Assembly: GCA_016934295.1 (NCBI GenBank)
Contig: JAFGTD010000237.1
Coordinates: 1 to 60,980, forward strand
Origin: Acidobacteriota bacterium
GTDB taxonomy: Bacteria; Acidobacteriota; UBA6911
Length of the DNA: 60,980 nucleotides
Direction: 5' to 3'
The notes under the pieces were generated by a model that saw only the letters and a program-made list of their open reading frames with translations, ran no database searches and had not been told where the DNA came from. The position numbers and the translations under genes were made by a program. Below, piece by piece: positions 44,714-52,732 of the stretch (position 1 is the stretch's first letter; the number at the start of each line of letters is the position of its first letter).

Positions 44714-45511
44714 ATGAAGTTATATAAGTGGCGAAATAGATTAGATGTTGCCTGTACGGATCCGGGATTAGCCGTAAAGGCAATGTCTGTCTTTTTTACC
44801 TCCCGTCTGCGTGTTAAAAAAAGTCCCAAGATATTGGTCGGAACACATCATAAGGTGTTGAGCGTTTTTATGACTCGTATATTCAGTGACTTTGCGAATA
44901 TCACTAATCGAACTATCTCGATTGGTATGGCCGAAAATGTCGATTATAAGGCAGATATTATTTTTGACCACCATTCACAATTCGATTTTTCGAAAATTAC
45001 CTGTGAGTATGTAGGGCTTCATTTTCGCCGCGATCCACGAGACCTTGTAGTTTCGGCAGGTTTTTATCACAAACGCTCCGACGAACCTCAACTTCACATA
45101 CCTTTAGAAGAGTTGGGGGGTAAAACCTACCAGGAATATGTCAACGCATTGGAATCGATGGAGGAAGTTTTCTTGTTTGAACTTGATCACTCGGCGGCCT
45201 ACAATATCAGGCATATGCTCGAGTGGGATTATGATCGGGGATTCCAGGAACTCAAGTACGAAGATATAGTGACTCCTGAGGGCGGGGCTGTTTTTCGTCA
45301 GGCGATCAACCAATGGCCTTCACCCAAGACAGAAAAATCGTTACTTGGAAGTCTTTTCAACTTCTATTCAATTTTTGGTAAAGCAGGCAAAAAGAATGTG
45401 CACGTTCGTGATCCGCGAAGCAAACAGTATCAAAAACATTTTACCGAGAAATTGTATCGGGAGTTTGAAGCCCGTTTCGCCGATGCTCCAACTGTACTCG
45501 GGTACGATTGA
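44714..45511 (+). CDS. Sulfotransferase-domain protein, divergent
   Basis: 265 aa, with AAAGGG before the ATG. The PAPS loop is of the variant kind KILVGTHHKVLSVFMTRIF (near residue 37), as in sulfotransferases with an HHK rather than GxxRSGT loop. The 3'-phosphate segment GLHFRRDPRDLVVSAGFYHK is well conserved, and a later ELKYEDIVTPEGG also fits. The codon use is AT-rich, unlike the genes on its left. It stands alone, followed 30 bp later by a perfect 36-bp inverted repeat, which suggests acquisition by transfer. Target unknown. Confidence 0.72.
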   Translation: MKLYKWRNRLDVACTDPGLAVKAMSVFFTSRLRVKKSPKILVGTHHKVLSVFMTRIFSDFANITNRTISIGMAENVDYKADIIFDHHSQFDFSKITCEYVGLHFRRDPRDLVVSAGFYHKRSDEPQLHIPLEELGGKTYQEYVNALESMEEVFLFELDHSAAYNIRHMLEWDYDRGFQELKYEDIVTPEGGAVFRQAINQWPSPKTEKSLLGSLFNFYSIFGKAGKKNVHVRDPRSKQYQKHFTEKLYREFEARFADAPTVLGYD

Positions 45512-45540
45512 TAACTCAATTTTTTAAAAATAAAAATCGT

Positions 45541-45624
45541 ATAAATTGCGGTACCACCCGATCCTTTAGGCAGCTTGAGCGAACAAATAAGCTGCCTAAA
45601 GGATCGGGTGGTACCGCAATTTAT
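45541..45624. repeat. Perfect 36-bp inverted repeat with 12-base loop
   Basis: The arms 45541-45576 and 45589-45624 are exactly complementary, with loop GAGCGAACAAAT. Both arms contain GGTACC and, read 5'->3' in the right arm, GGGTGGTACCGC (45606-45617), which equals the core of a T-box. It lies just after the AT-rich sulfotransferase gene and is not followed by a T-run or by an aminoacyl-tRNA synthetase gene. It may be a strong terminator, the joined ends of a lost mobile element, or a structured RNA. The rest of 45512-45949 holds no gene. Confidence 0.9.
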
Positions 45625-45949
45625 TTGACAATAGATTTTGTTGTAAACTCCAGTTGAAATAATTTAAATGATTGTATCTTTTCGTCATCGTCAAATGAAT
45701 TCATTAAGAAATATCATATAGCCGGATTCTCGAATATCTGGAAAGGGGAATATTAATGTCATAGTCATTTTTTTCATAAAGATAAAATCCTTCCTGAAAT
45801 CTAAATTTGGTGCGGTAGCTAATCCTAATTGGAGGTCAGCCTGCTGCCTGTTGAGGCATTCCATCGGAATTTGTGTTTTACCTTTTATTGCCGAAATATT
45901 CTGACTATTGCCCTTTCGAGCCTTATGTATATAGAAAAGGAGAATGATA

Positions 45950-46336
45950 ATGAAGCTGAGCGAATATTTCGAGCAGGCCAAAGGGCGCGGCATCATCTCA
46001 ACTGCGGATTCCAACGGTCACCTGACTGTAGCAGTCTATGCCAGGCCGCATTTTTTTGATGAAAAGACGATCGCATTTATTATGGCGGATCGGTTAACCC
46101 ACAAGAATCTTGAATCCAACCCCCACGCAGTATACCTCTTCATGGAATCGGGCGAAGGCTATTCAGGGAAACGCCTGTATCTCACAAAAACAAAGGAAGA
46201 AGCCAACAGTCCGGAGATTGACAGGATACGAAGGCGGGAAAGCTGCCCGGTTGATGAGGAGTATATGAAGAAGAACCGGTTCCTGGTTTATTTTTCAGTC
46301 GACAAGGTCCTGCCGCTGATCGGCGACAAGGAATAA
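45950..46336 (+). CDS. Pyridoxamine 5'-phosphate oxidase family protein
   Basis: 128 aa. AAGGAG at 45937-45942 is seven bases before the ATG at 45950 but only one before the ATG at 45944, which settles the start. The split-barrel flavin fold is shown by GIISTADSNGHLTVAVYARP, TIAFIMADRLTHKNLESNPH and AVYLFMESGEGYSGKRLYLT. Small members of this family bind FMN or F420 and are usually of unknown substrate; true PdxH is longer. It stands alone on the plus strand, facing the next gene. A flavoprotein reductase or sensor role is likely, but the substrate is not known. Confidence 0.82.
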   Translation: MKLSEYFEQAKGRGIISTADSNGHLTVAVYARPHFFDEKTIAFIMADRLTHKNLESNPHAVYLFMESGEGYSGKRLYLTKTKEEANSPEIDRIRRRESCPVDEEYMKKNRFLVYFSVDKVLPLIGDKE

Positions 46337-46355
46337 TCACCCCGATTTTATTTTT

Positions 46356-46889
46356 TTATTGTCTGGAGTTGGGTATTTCGGCCGTGTACTGCTCGATTTT
46401 TTCCTTCTGTTTTTTGACGGCATCCTCGAGCTCGTAATCGCTCGGGGCGGGATAGACGGAGACCAGTACCTGTTTTATGTGGGTCTGTCTGGCCTGCAAC
46501 TTTTCTTTGAAGGCTGCATCGTCAATTGTGTGGTCCAGCGCTATGGTGTACCAAATGTAAGCATCCATATTATCCTGGACAATGCCGCGGCCGTTTTCAA
46601 AGGCGCGGCCCAAACACGCCTGGGCTTTGTAGTGGTCGAGATAGGCGAACCCGGAACAATATAGGAAGTCCGAGCGGGGCGTTTTGCTGCCCTTGTCATT
46701 TGCCCAGAGCTGTTCGATTTTTTCCTTCTGCTGTTGAACCGGCATCTGCTCCAGCCGGGCCATCAGATCGATTATTTCCGATTCATGGAGAAGCGATTTT
46801 TCGTCCTCCGAAGCGGGATTTATCTGCGCGAGAACGGATATCGGGGCGAGAACGAGAATCAATGTTAATATCAGAATCGTTTTTTTCAT
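46356..46889 (-). CDS. Secreted Sel1-like repeat protein
   Basis: 177 aa with signal peptide MKKTILILTLILVLAPISVL. The central part YKAQACLGRAFENGRGIVQD with DAYIWYTIALDHTIDDAAFK is one Sel1-type repeat, the usual short TPR relative in which N-G-x-G-V-x-x-D and A-Y-x-W-Y/F are fixed. Two Cys (FLYCSGF, AQACLG) may pair in the periplasm. The ends are Lys/Glu/Gln-rich helices. It is convergent with the flavin-fold gene. Function unknown; Sel1 proteins commonly act as periplasmic adaptors. Confidence 0.75.
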   Translation of the reverse strand: MKKTILILTLILVLAPISVLAQINPASEDEKSLLHESEIIDLMARLEQMPVQQQKEKIEQLWANDKGSKTPRSDFLYCSGFAYLDHYKAQACLGRAFENGRGIVQDNMDAYIWYTIALDHTIDDAAFKEKLQARQTHIKQVLVSVYPAPSDYELEDAVKKQKEKIEQYTAEIPNSRQ

Positions 46890-46988
46890 AAAGCCTGAAT
46901 CTCCTTAAAATAGCTAAAAACAATTATAGGGGTAAAAGAAGTCGGAAGAGCATCCTGGCTCTTAGAATTCTGTCCTCTGTTTGATCAA

Positions 46989-47014
46989 AGGGCGAACACA
47001 AGGTTCGCCCCTAC
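46989..47014 (-). repeat. GGGCGAAC palindrome copy
   Basis: AGGGCGAACACAAGGTTCGC followed by CCCTAC; 8-bp stem GGGCGAAC/GTTCGCCC with loop ACAAG. It lies just after the SDR gene and is inverted relative to the copy at 49082-49107, so the two copies bracket the SDR-aminotransferase gene pair. Confidence 0.85.
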
Positions 47015-47018
47015 CCTT

Positions 47019-47834
47019 TTATTTATTCGCCATATTATTGATCGCGGCGCCTGTAATATCCACAATAGCTGCGCCCCCGTCAACCGGAAGAACGACTCCG
47101 GTGATGAAAGATCCGTCGTCGCCTGCCAGGAGGCTGCAGATGCCGCCGATTTCGTCGACGGATGCGATTCTCCGTAGAGGGATGTCCTTAGTGAATTGTG
47201 AAAAAACACCCTCAAGATCGGTGCCGAGGCTTTCCTTAAAATGGCTCATCGCGTTTTCAATCATTTCCGTGCGCATCCCACCGGGACAGATTACATTGCA
47301 GCGGATCTTGGACGGACCGAAGTCCAGGGCAACCTGTTGGGTCAACATGACTAGACCGCCTTTGGAAGAAACATAAGCGGGCATATTGGGGATGGCGCGA
47401 ATTCCCGCAACGGAGGCGATATTGATGATGGACCCGCCGCCGTCGCGGATCATGTGCGGTATTGCCGCCTTCATGGTGTAGAAGGGGCCGGTCAGATTTA
47501 CCGCAAGCACCTGCTGCCAGGTGTCGCTGTCGGTGTCGATGACATTGGCAGGAGGGTTCTGATCCATGCCCGCATTATTCACGAGGACGTTCAGCTTTCC
47601 TCCGAATGCCAGGGCCGTTTCAACCATTCTCTCGACATCCGCCTGTTCCGTCACATCTCCGGCGCAGGTTGTTATGGATTCCGGGGATAAAGAGCCGGCA
47701 ACCCGCTTGAGCATTTCCTCCCGACGGCCGGCAATACATACCTTGGCTCCATCCCGAACAAATCGCCGGGCGATTGCCGCCCCGATTCCAGTGCCGCCGC
47801 CGGTAATGAGCGCCACTTTTCCTTCCAGTTTCAT
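47019..47834 (-). CDS. Short-chain dehydrogenase/reductase
   Basis: 271 aa classical SDR. The nucleotide site is VALITGGGTGIGAAIARRF (TGxxxGIG, residues 8-26), NNAG appears as VLVNNAGMDQNP, and the catalytic Ser-Tyr-Lys set is in INIASVAGIRAIPNMPAYVS with SKGGL next (YxxxK). The C-terminus FITGVVLPVDGGAAI is the usual end of the fold. It could be a sugar or 3-oxoacyl alcohol dehydrogenase. It is 41 bp downstream of the DegT-type aminotransferase gene, so both may act on one keto-sugar, but this pairing is inference. Confidence 0.88.
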   Translation of the reverse strand: MKLEGKVALITGGGTGIGAAIARRFVRDGAKVCIAGRREEMLKRVAGSLSPESITTCAGDVTEQADVERMVETALAFGGKLNVLVNNAGMDQNPPANVIDTDSDTWQQVLAVNLTGPFYTMKAAIPHMIRDGGGSIINIASVAGIRAIPNMPAYVSSKGGLVMLTQQVALDFGPSKIRCNVICPGGMRTEMIENAMSHFKESLGTDLEGVFSQFTKDIPLRRIASVDEIGGICSLLAGDDGSFITGVVLPVDGGAAIVDITGAAINNMANK

Positions 47835-47875
47835 TCGTTGTTTCTCCCGGTTAAATTTGAGAGGTGTCCCTTCGA

Positions 47876-49048
47876 TTAGGCTCTTCCATAAAAAGAGGCA
47901 ATGGAATCTACGACATGCTGTTTTTGTTCGGTTGTCAGTTCCGGATAGATCGGCAGGGCAAGGGTTTCCTTCGATGCCGCATGGGAGATTGGGAAATCGT
48001 TCGTATGATAGCCCAGGGAACGGAAACAGTCCTGTTCATGCAGCGAAACAGGGTAGTACACTTTCGTATCGATGCCTTTTTCTTTGAGATAGTCCTGCAG
48101 CGCGTCGCGCTTTTCACACCGGATAACATACTGATGAAAAATATGGGAACGGTCCGGAAGAATTGCAGGCGGCGTGACGAAGTCGGAAAGGCCGGCCGCT
48201 ATAAGATTGCGTGTATAGTCCTCGGCGTTGCTGCGGCGTGCTTCAGACCATTGAGCAAGGTAAGGCAGTTTGGCCCTTAAAACCGCCGCCTGGATTTCAT
48301 CCAGCCTGCTGTTGAACCCTACAATTGAATGATAATACCTGTCTCGTTCTCCATGAACCCGCAGTAATCGGACTGTATTTGCCAGATCCTCACTGGATGT
48401 CAGGATCATGCCGCCGTCCCCGGCGCCTCCAAGGTTTTTGGAAGGGAAAAAACTGAAGCATCCGGAATTTCCTATGGAGCCGGCGGCCTTACCCTTATAG
48501 ACTGCGCCAAGCGCCTGGCAGGCGTCTTCAATAACCGGGATATCGTATCGCCCGGCTATACCTGAGATGTCGTCCATATTCGCGCATTGGCCGAATAAGT
48601 GCACGGGCAGGATCGCTTTAACAACGGAACCGGATGCATTCTGGGTAAGTTTTTTATCGTTCGAACGGATGCTGCATTCCCGTGTCAGGAAATAATCCAG
48701 TTTTTCCGGATCCATTTCGTAGCCTTGCGGCTCGATGTCGACAAAAATCGGACGGGCGCCGAGATTCGAAATCGCCCCGGCAGTCGCAAAAAAAGTAAAG
48801 GGAACTGTTACGACAGCATCCCCGGATCCAACTCCAAGCGCTTTCAGGGACAGCAAGAGTGCGTCTGTTCCCGATGCGACCCCAACGGCGAATGGGACAT
48901 TGCAGAATCGCGCAATTTCCTTTTCCAGGGACGCAACCTGGTTGCCCAGGATAAAGCGCTGGCTTTCCAGTACTTCTGCCACGGCAGAATGAATTTCATC
49001 TTTAATCGTTTCGTATTGTGCCTGAAGATCCAGCAGCGGTACTTTCAT
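47876..49048 (-). CDS. DegT/DnrJ/EryC1/StrS-type sugar aminotransferase
   Basis: 390 aa from the ATG at 49048 with GGGGAA upstream; eleven more codons are open but not like the family. MKVPLLDLQAQYETIKDEIH and FILGNQVASLEKEIARFCNV are the usual start, VGVASGTDALLLSLKALGVG binds the PLP phosphate, VIEDACQALGAVYKGK holds the ring Asp, and FSFFPSKNLGGAGDGGMIL has the PLP lysine. HQYVIRCEKRDAL and GIDTKVYYPVSLHEQDCF follow. Such enzymes aminate nucleotide-linked keto-sugars. It could supply an amino sugar to the polysaccharide locus or another glycan. Confidence 0.9.
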   Translation of the reverse strand: MKVPLLDLQAQYETIKDEIHSAVAEVLESQRFILGNQVASLEKEIARFCNVPFAVGVASGTDALLLSLKALGVGSGDAVVTVPFTFFATAGAISNLGARPIFVDIEPQGYEMDPEKLDYFLTRECSIRSNDKKLTQNASGSVVKAILPVHLFGQCANMDDISGIAGRYDIPVIEDACQALGAVYKGKAAGSIGNSGCFSFFPSKNLGGAGDGGMILTSSEDLANTVRLLRVHGERDRYYHSIVGFNSRLDEIQAAVLRAKLPYLAQWSEARRSNAEDYTRNLIAAGLSDFVTPPAILPDRSHIFHQYVIRCEKRDALQDYLKEKGIDTKVYYPVSLHEQDCFRSLGYHTNDFPISHAASKETLALPIYPELTTEQKQHVVDSIASFYGRA

Positions 49049-49081
49049 GCATATTCCCCGATCCGGTTTCTGTTCTCGCAT

Positions 49082-49107
49082 GTAGGGGCGAACCTTGTGT
49101 TCGCCCT
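49082..49107 (+). repeat. GGGCGAAC palindrome copy
   Basis: GTAGGGGCGAACCTTGTGTT followed by CGCCCT; same family as the copies at 38238, 55402 and 56651. It lies between the cupin gene and the aminotransferase gene. Confidence 0.85.
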
Positions 49108-49132
49108 TTTCGTGTCTCCAAACAGCCCTGTT

Positions 49133-49570
49133 TTACGTGTATTTCCCGGACATGCCGGACGTGAAGTGAAAAATGGGCCTGTCGACTCTCTTAATTCTCA
49201 AAGGACCGTGCTTCGTACCGGCGGGGAAGTAGGCGATAAAGCTTTTGTCGATGATATTCTGCTTTCCGTCGATCCATAATTCCACTTCGCCGCCCAGATC
49301 GTTGACGTCCTCGGGATTGGTCCCTATAAAACCGATTGCTTCCGGGAAATCATGGGTGTGTTCTTTGACCGTGCCTTCTTCCCCTTTATGCGCCGGCCAG
49401 TCCCCGGGCCAGAACCAGGCGGTTTCCATGTAGAAGGCGCCATCGCGCACCTTGTCGTCCAGGCTTACTACGCGGCTGGCTTCTTTGTCCGAAAACACGG
49501 GGGTCCAGGGAGCGTCCCCAACCTCCGATACCAGTTCCGTGACGATGTACTTTTTGTCCCATGTGCCCAT
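49133..49570 (-). CDS. Cupin-like protein, second of a tandem pair
   Basis: 145 aa. The metal-binding core of a cupin is visible in VKEHTHDFPEAIGFIGTNPE (H-x-H...E) and FIAYFPAGTKHGPLRIKRVD (second His). LGGEVELWIDGK is nearly the same as in the upstream paralogue (LGGEIEIGMDGE), so the two arose by duplication. The genes are separated by two bases and read together. Homologues occur in anaerobes, but no substrate is known to me; an enzyme or small-molecule binding role is open. Confidence 0.75.
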   Translation of the reverse strand: MGTWDKKYIVTELVSEVGDAPWTPVFSDKEASRVVSLDDKVRDGAFYMETAWFWPGDWPAHKGEEGTVKEHTHDFPEAIGFIGTNPEDVNDLGGEVELWIDGKQNIIDKSFIAYFPAGTKHGPLRIKRVDRPIFHFTSGMSGKYT

Positions 49571-49572
49571 TA

Positions 49573-50037
49573 TTAAGCAGCTCCTTTTTTAAGTTTTTCA
49601 TGCCCCCCCGGATCGGCTTCCGCCAGGGTGCCCGCACCGATCATGATCGTCAGTTCCAGGTGCGGCCGCTCGAATTTTTTCCACACAAGCGGGCCGTGCT
49701 TCATGCCTTTCGGTATGTAGATAGCGGAGGTGTTATTGATGGTAACCGTTTCTCCATCCATGCCGATCTCGATTTCTCCGCCGAGGTCTTCGGGATTATT
49801 CGGATCGGTCCCGAGGTGTATAACGATTTCGTCGTAATCGTGAGCGTGTTCTTCTATGTGCGGATTCGGATCCGGCATGCCCAGCACCCATCCCGTTTCC
49901 ACGTACATCCTGGTTCCCGGTACAAGATTGCTGCTCATCAAGGTCATCGCCGGGATCCGACCCTTTACCTCCATTTTCGGGATAACCTCGTACGCAGGTT
50001 TATCCACCACGTATTTTTTAATGTCGGACTTGTCCAT
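49573..50037 (-). CDS. Cupin-like protein, first of a tandem pair
   Basis: 154 aa. HIEEHAHDYDEIVIHLGTDP and SAIYIPKGMKHGPLVWKKFE give the two cupin motifs with His residues for a metal. The GGEIEIGMDGETVTINNTSA segment forms the barrel strands between. GAGG stands before the ATG. Compared with the next gene, the DLGGE and HGPL cores are conserved while the ends have diverged. Function not known; the shared acceptance pocket suggests two related ligands or a hetero-oligomer. Confidence 0.77.
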   Translation of the reverse strand: MDKSDIKKYVVDKPAYEVIPKMEVKGRIPAMTLMSSNLVPGTRMYVETGWVLGMPDPNPHIEEHAHDYDEIVIHLGTDPNNPEDLGGEIEIGMDGETVTINNTSAIYIPKGMKHGPLVWKKFERPHLELTIMIGAGTLAEADPGGHEKLKKGAA

Positions 50038-50159
50038 CTTTACAATTCCTCCCGATGAGTTGCCGTGAAAACGGTATTTACATCTTTAATTCTCGTTGCT
50101 GGGCAGTCTTGAAGCAAGAAAAATGGAGAGGGACAGAGCATATATAAATAAATGAAACA

Positions 50160-50220
50160 AGGGCGAACACCAACTTGTCATGCGTAGCTCGAAGAGCGAA
50201 GCCGGAAGGTTCGCCCCTAC
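50160..50220 (-). repeat. Interrupted copy of the GGGCGAAC palindrome
   Basis: The left half AGGGCGAACAC (50160-50170) and right half AGGTTCGCCCCTAC (50207-50220) are those of the dispersed palindrome, but about 36 extra bases lie in the loop, including AGCTCGAAGAGCGAAGC. The stem still pairs. Confidence 0.75.
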
Positions 50221-50230
50221 GGGCAAATGT

Positions 50231-51235
50231 TTATATCCGGATGCAGATTTTGCCGAAGTGGCTACCGGCTTCCATGTACTCGAACGCCGCTTTCACATTA
50301 TCGAAACTGAATATCCGGTCGACGACGGGGTGCAGATTATTCATTTCAATGGCCGTATTCATGGCTGCAAACATTTCTCTCGATCCGACGAAAATGCCCT
50401 GGACCCGGATGCCGTTCATTAAAACAGCCAGGATATTGGCTTCCCCTCCTGCGGCCAATACTCCGATCAGGCTCAGCATGCCTCCCCGTCTCAAGGCCGC
50501 TACGGACTGGTTGAATGTCCCGCTGCCTCCGACTTCCACGACCAGGTCTACTCCGCGCCCGTCGGCAAACTTGCGGACCTGTTTTCCCCAGTCGGGCGTT
50601 TCTTTATAGTTAATCGTGTGCGCGGCCCCAAGCCGCCGGGCTTTTTCCAGTTTTTCGTCGCTGCCGGATGTTATGACGACCCGGGCGCCATGCATTTGGG
50701 CGAATTGCAGGGCAAAAATGGAGACTCCGCCCGTTCCTAAAGTGAGAATTGTGTCCCCTGCCTTGATTTTTCCTTCAACTACGAGGGCGTTCCAGGCCGT
50801 CAGAGCGGCACAGGGCAGGGTGGCGGCCTCGGCATAGGTCAAGTGACCCGGCATCGGAATAACGCCATCCTCGTGAACCGCTACATACTCAGCCAGGACG
50901 CCGTCCCGACCGGCTCCGAGTGCGGTTTGGGCGGTTTCATCCGTTGCCGCCCCGGAAATCCAGTGCTCAAAAAAGGTGTTTGTTACCCGGTCGCCGGGCT
51001 TTACGCTCCGCACTTCCGGGCCGACTTCGATAACCTCTCCGGCTCCGTCCGAAAAGGGGATTTGCGGCCGTTTGAGCCTGGGATTGTAGAGTCCCTTGAC
51101 GGTCAGCAAATCGCGGTAATTCAGGGACCATGCCTGCATCTTAATCAGTACCTGGTGCGGGCCGGATTCCGGCATTGGACGATCGGCAATCCTTAAGTTT
51201 TCCAACCCGAAGTCTTCAATCTGGTAGGCTTTCAT
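50231..51235 (-). CDS. Medium-chain alcohol dehydrogenase/quinone oxidoreductase family
   Basis: 334 aa MDR protein. The GroES-like N-terminus has QVLIKMQAWSLNYRDLLTVK and PFSDGAGEVIEVGPEVRSVK, in which the usual zinc Cys/His-Glu set (GHE) is changed to SDGAGE, so catalytic zinc is unlikely. The NADP site is DTILTLGTGGVSIFALQFAQ with VVITSGSDEKLEKARRLGAA. Members reduce enones or oxidise alcohols with NADPH. It follows no obvious operon partner; the cupin genes are 190 bp downstream. Substrate unknown. Confidence 0.85.
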   Translation of the reverse strand: MKAYQIEDFGLENLRIADRPMPESGPHQVLIKMQAWSLNYRDLLTVKGLYNPRLKRPQIPFSDGAGEVIEVGPEVRSVKPGDRVTNTFFEHWISGAATDETAQTALGAGRDGVLAEYVAVHEDGVIPMPGHLTYAEAATLPCAALTAWNALVVEGKIKAGDTILTLGTGGVSIFALQFAQMHGARVVITSGSDEKLEKARRLGAAHTINYKETPDWGKQVRKFADGRGVDLVVEVGGSGTFNQSVAALRRGGMLSLIGVLAAGGEANILAVLMNGIRVQGIFVGSREMFAAMNTAIEMNNLHPVVDRIFSFDNVKAAFEYMEAGSHFGKICIRI

Positions 51236-51510
51236 ATCTTCTCCCTTGTCGATTATCCATTATTATAGCGCGGCTTCGTACAATGCAATCCTTCCAGTGA
51301 GGATTGTCCGGGTACGCATCGATAAAAAAATAATGCAGTATTCTCCAATTTATTCGCACATAAAAGCGGGCTATATGGTTAAATTATTCTTTTCAATACG
51401 CTCCTGTCGTATTGAACATGCATGATGAAGGATTATAAGAATCATCCAATTAAATCGGCCTGTGGCTGATTGTGACTACTTACATTAATAGATGAAGAGA
51501 GGAAATCGAC

Positions 51511-52611
51511 ATGGCGATCATCGACTTTGGCGGTGTTAAGGAAAAAGTCATAACAAGAAAAGAATTCCCCATGGCAAAGGCGCGCAAGGTACTCAAGAAC
51601 GAGACGATTGCGGTGATCGGATACGGCGTACAGGGACCTGCGCAGTCTTTGAACATGAAAGACAACGGCTTCAATGTCATTGTCGGGCAGTCCAAAAAAT
51701 TCAAGGCGGACTGGGACCGTGCCCGCAAGGACGGATGGGTGCCCGGGAAAACCCTGTTTGACCTTGACGAAGCCTGTGAGCGGGGAACGGTTATTGAATA
51801 TCTCGTTTCCGATGCAGCCCAGCGGGCTATATGGCCGATTGTGAAAAAGCATTTGAAACCCGGAGACGCACTCTATTTTTCTCACGGTTTCTCGATTGCC
51901 TATAAGGATCTGACCAAAGTGGTTCCCCCGAAGGATGTGGATGTGCTGCTGGTGGCTCCCAAGGGTTCGGGGACTTCAGTGCGCAGAAATTTTCTTTCAG
52001 GCGCAGGGATCAATTCCAGCTTCGCGGTCGAACAGGACGCCACCGGGCGTGCGATGGATCGATGTATGGCTCTCGGGATCGCAATCGGTTCCGGCTATCT
52101 GTTCCCGACCACTTTCAAGAATGAGGTCTACAGCGATCTGACCGGTGAGCGCGGTGTTCTCATGGGAGCGATCGCCGGAATAATGGAAGCCCAGTACGAG
52201 GTGTTGCGGAGACACGGGCACAGCCCGAGCGAAGCTTTCAATGAAACGGTTGAAGAGTTTACCGAAAGCCTGATCCGGCTTGTGAGTGAAAACGGCATGG
52301 ACTGGATGTACGCCAACTGTTCCGCTACCGCCCAGAGGGGTGCACTGGACTGGAAACCGAAGTTCAAAAAGGCGGTGATGCCCGTGTTCAGGGAATTGTA
52401 TGAGAGAGTAGCTTCCGGGGCGGAAACAAAGCGCGTGCTGCAATCCTGCGGCCGGTCGGATTACCAGGTCCAGTTGACAAGGGAATTGAACAGGATGGCG
52501 AACTCGGAACTCTGGCAGGCGGGCACCGCAACCCGCAAGCTGCGCCCGAAAGAGTCGGCAAAGAAAAATATCGCCACTGCGAAAGGCACCGGCGGTCGGG
52601 CGAAAAATTAA
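51511..52611 (+). CDS. ilvC: Ketol-acid reductoisomerase
   Basis: 366 aa. IAVIGYGVQGPAQSLNMKDN is the Rossmann loop, with VGQSKKFKADWDRARKDG giving the cofactor-specific loop. GDALYFSHGFSIAYKDL and LLVAPKGSGTSVRRNF are the catalytic His/Lys region, and EVYSDLTGERGVLMGAIAGI is the Mg-binding DxxGER block. The enzyme makes dihydroxyisovalerate and dihydroxymethylvalerate for valine, leucine and isoleucine. No ilvB, ilvD or leu genes are next to it. The opening IDFGGVKEKVITRKEFPMAK matches the Bacteroidetes-like branch rather than the E. coli one. GAGAGG precedes the ATG. Confidence 0.92.
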   Translation: MAIIDFGGVKEKVITRKEFPMAKARKVLKNETIAVIGYGVQGPAQSLNMKDNGFNVIVGQSKKFKADWDRARKDGWVPGKTLFDLDEACERGTVIEYLVSDAAQRAIWPIVKKHLKPGDALYFSHGFSIAYKDLTKVVPPKDVDVLLVAPKGSGTSVRRNFLSGAGINSSFAVEQDATGRAMDRCMALGIAIGSGYLFPTTFKNEVYSDLTGERGVLMGAIAGIMEAQYEVLRRHGHSPSEAFNETVEEFTESLIRLVSENGMDWMYANCSATAQRGALDWKPKFKKAVMPVFRELYERVASGAETKRVLQSCGRSDYQVQLTRELNRMANSELWQAGTATRKLRPKESAKKNIATAKGTGGRAKN

Positions 52612-52645
52612 TATCCGTTCTCCGTTCATGGTTCAGCGTTCAAGG

Positions 52646-52693
52646 TTCCGGATACCCCGCTGCTGGGTATCCTTCACGGCAGGGTATCCGGAA
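52646..52693 (+). promoter_or_regulatory. Two mutually exclusive hairpins between ilvC and the agmatinase-family gene
   Basis: GATACCC at 52651-52657 can pair with GGGTATC at 52665-52671, or, extended as TTCCGGATACCC (52646-52657), with GGGTATCCGGAA at 52682-52693. The two pairings exclude each other. Either could end ilvC transcription; the alternative form resembles an attenuator. No T-run follows. Confidence 0.45.
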
Positions 52694-52732
52694 ATCTCAC
52701 ATATTTAAGTAACCAATGAAAATCGAAATCCC

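Noticed and set aside
45606-45617. T-box riboswitch
   Set aside because: The GGGTGGTACCGC core is present, but there is no Stem I or specifier loop upstream and no synthetase, amino acid synthesis or transport gene downstream, and the core occurs symmetrically on both strands.
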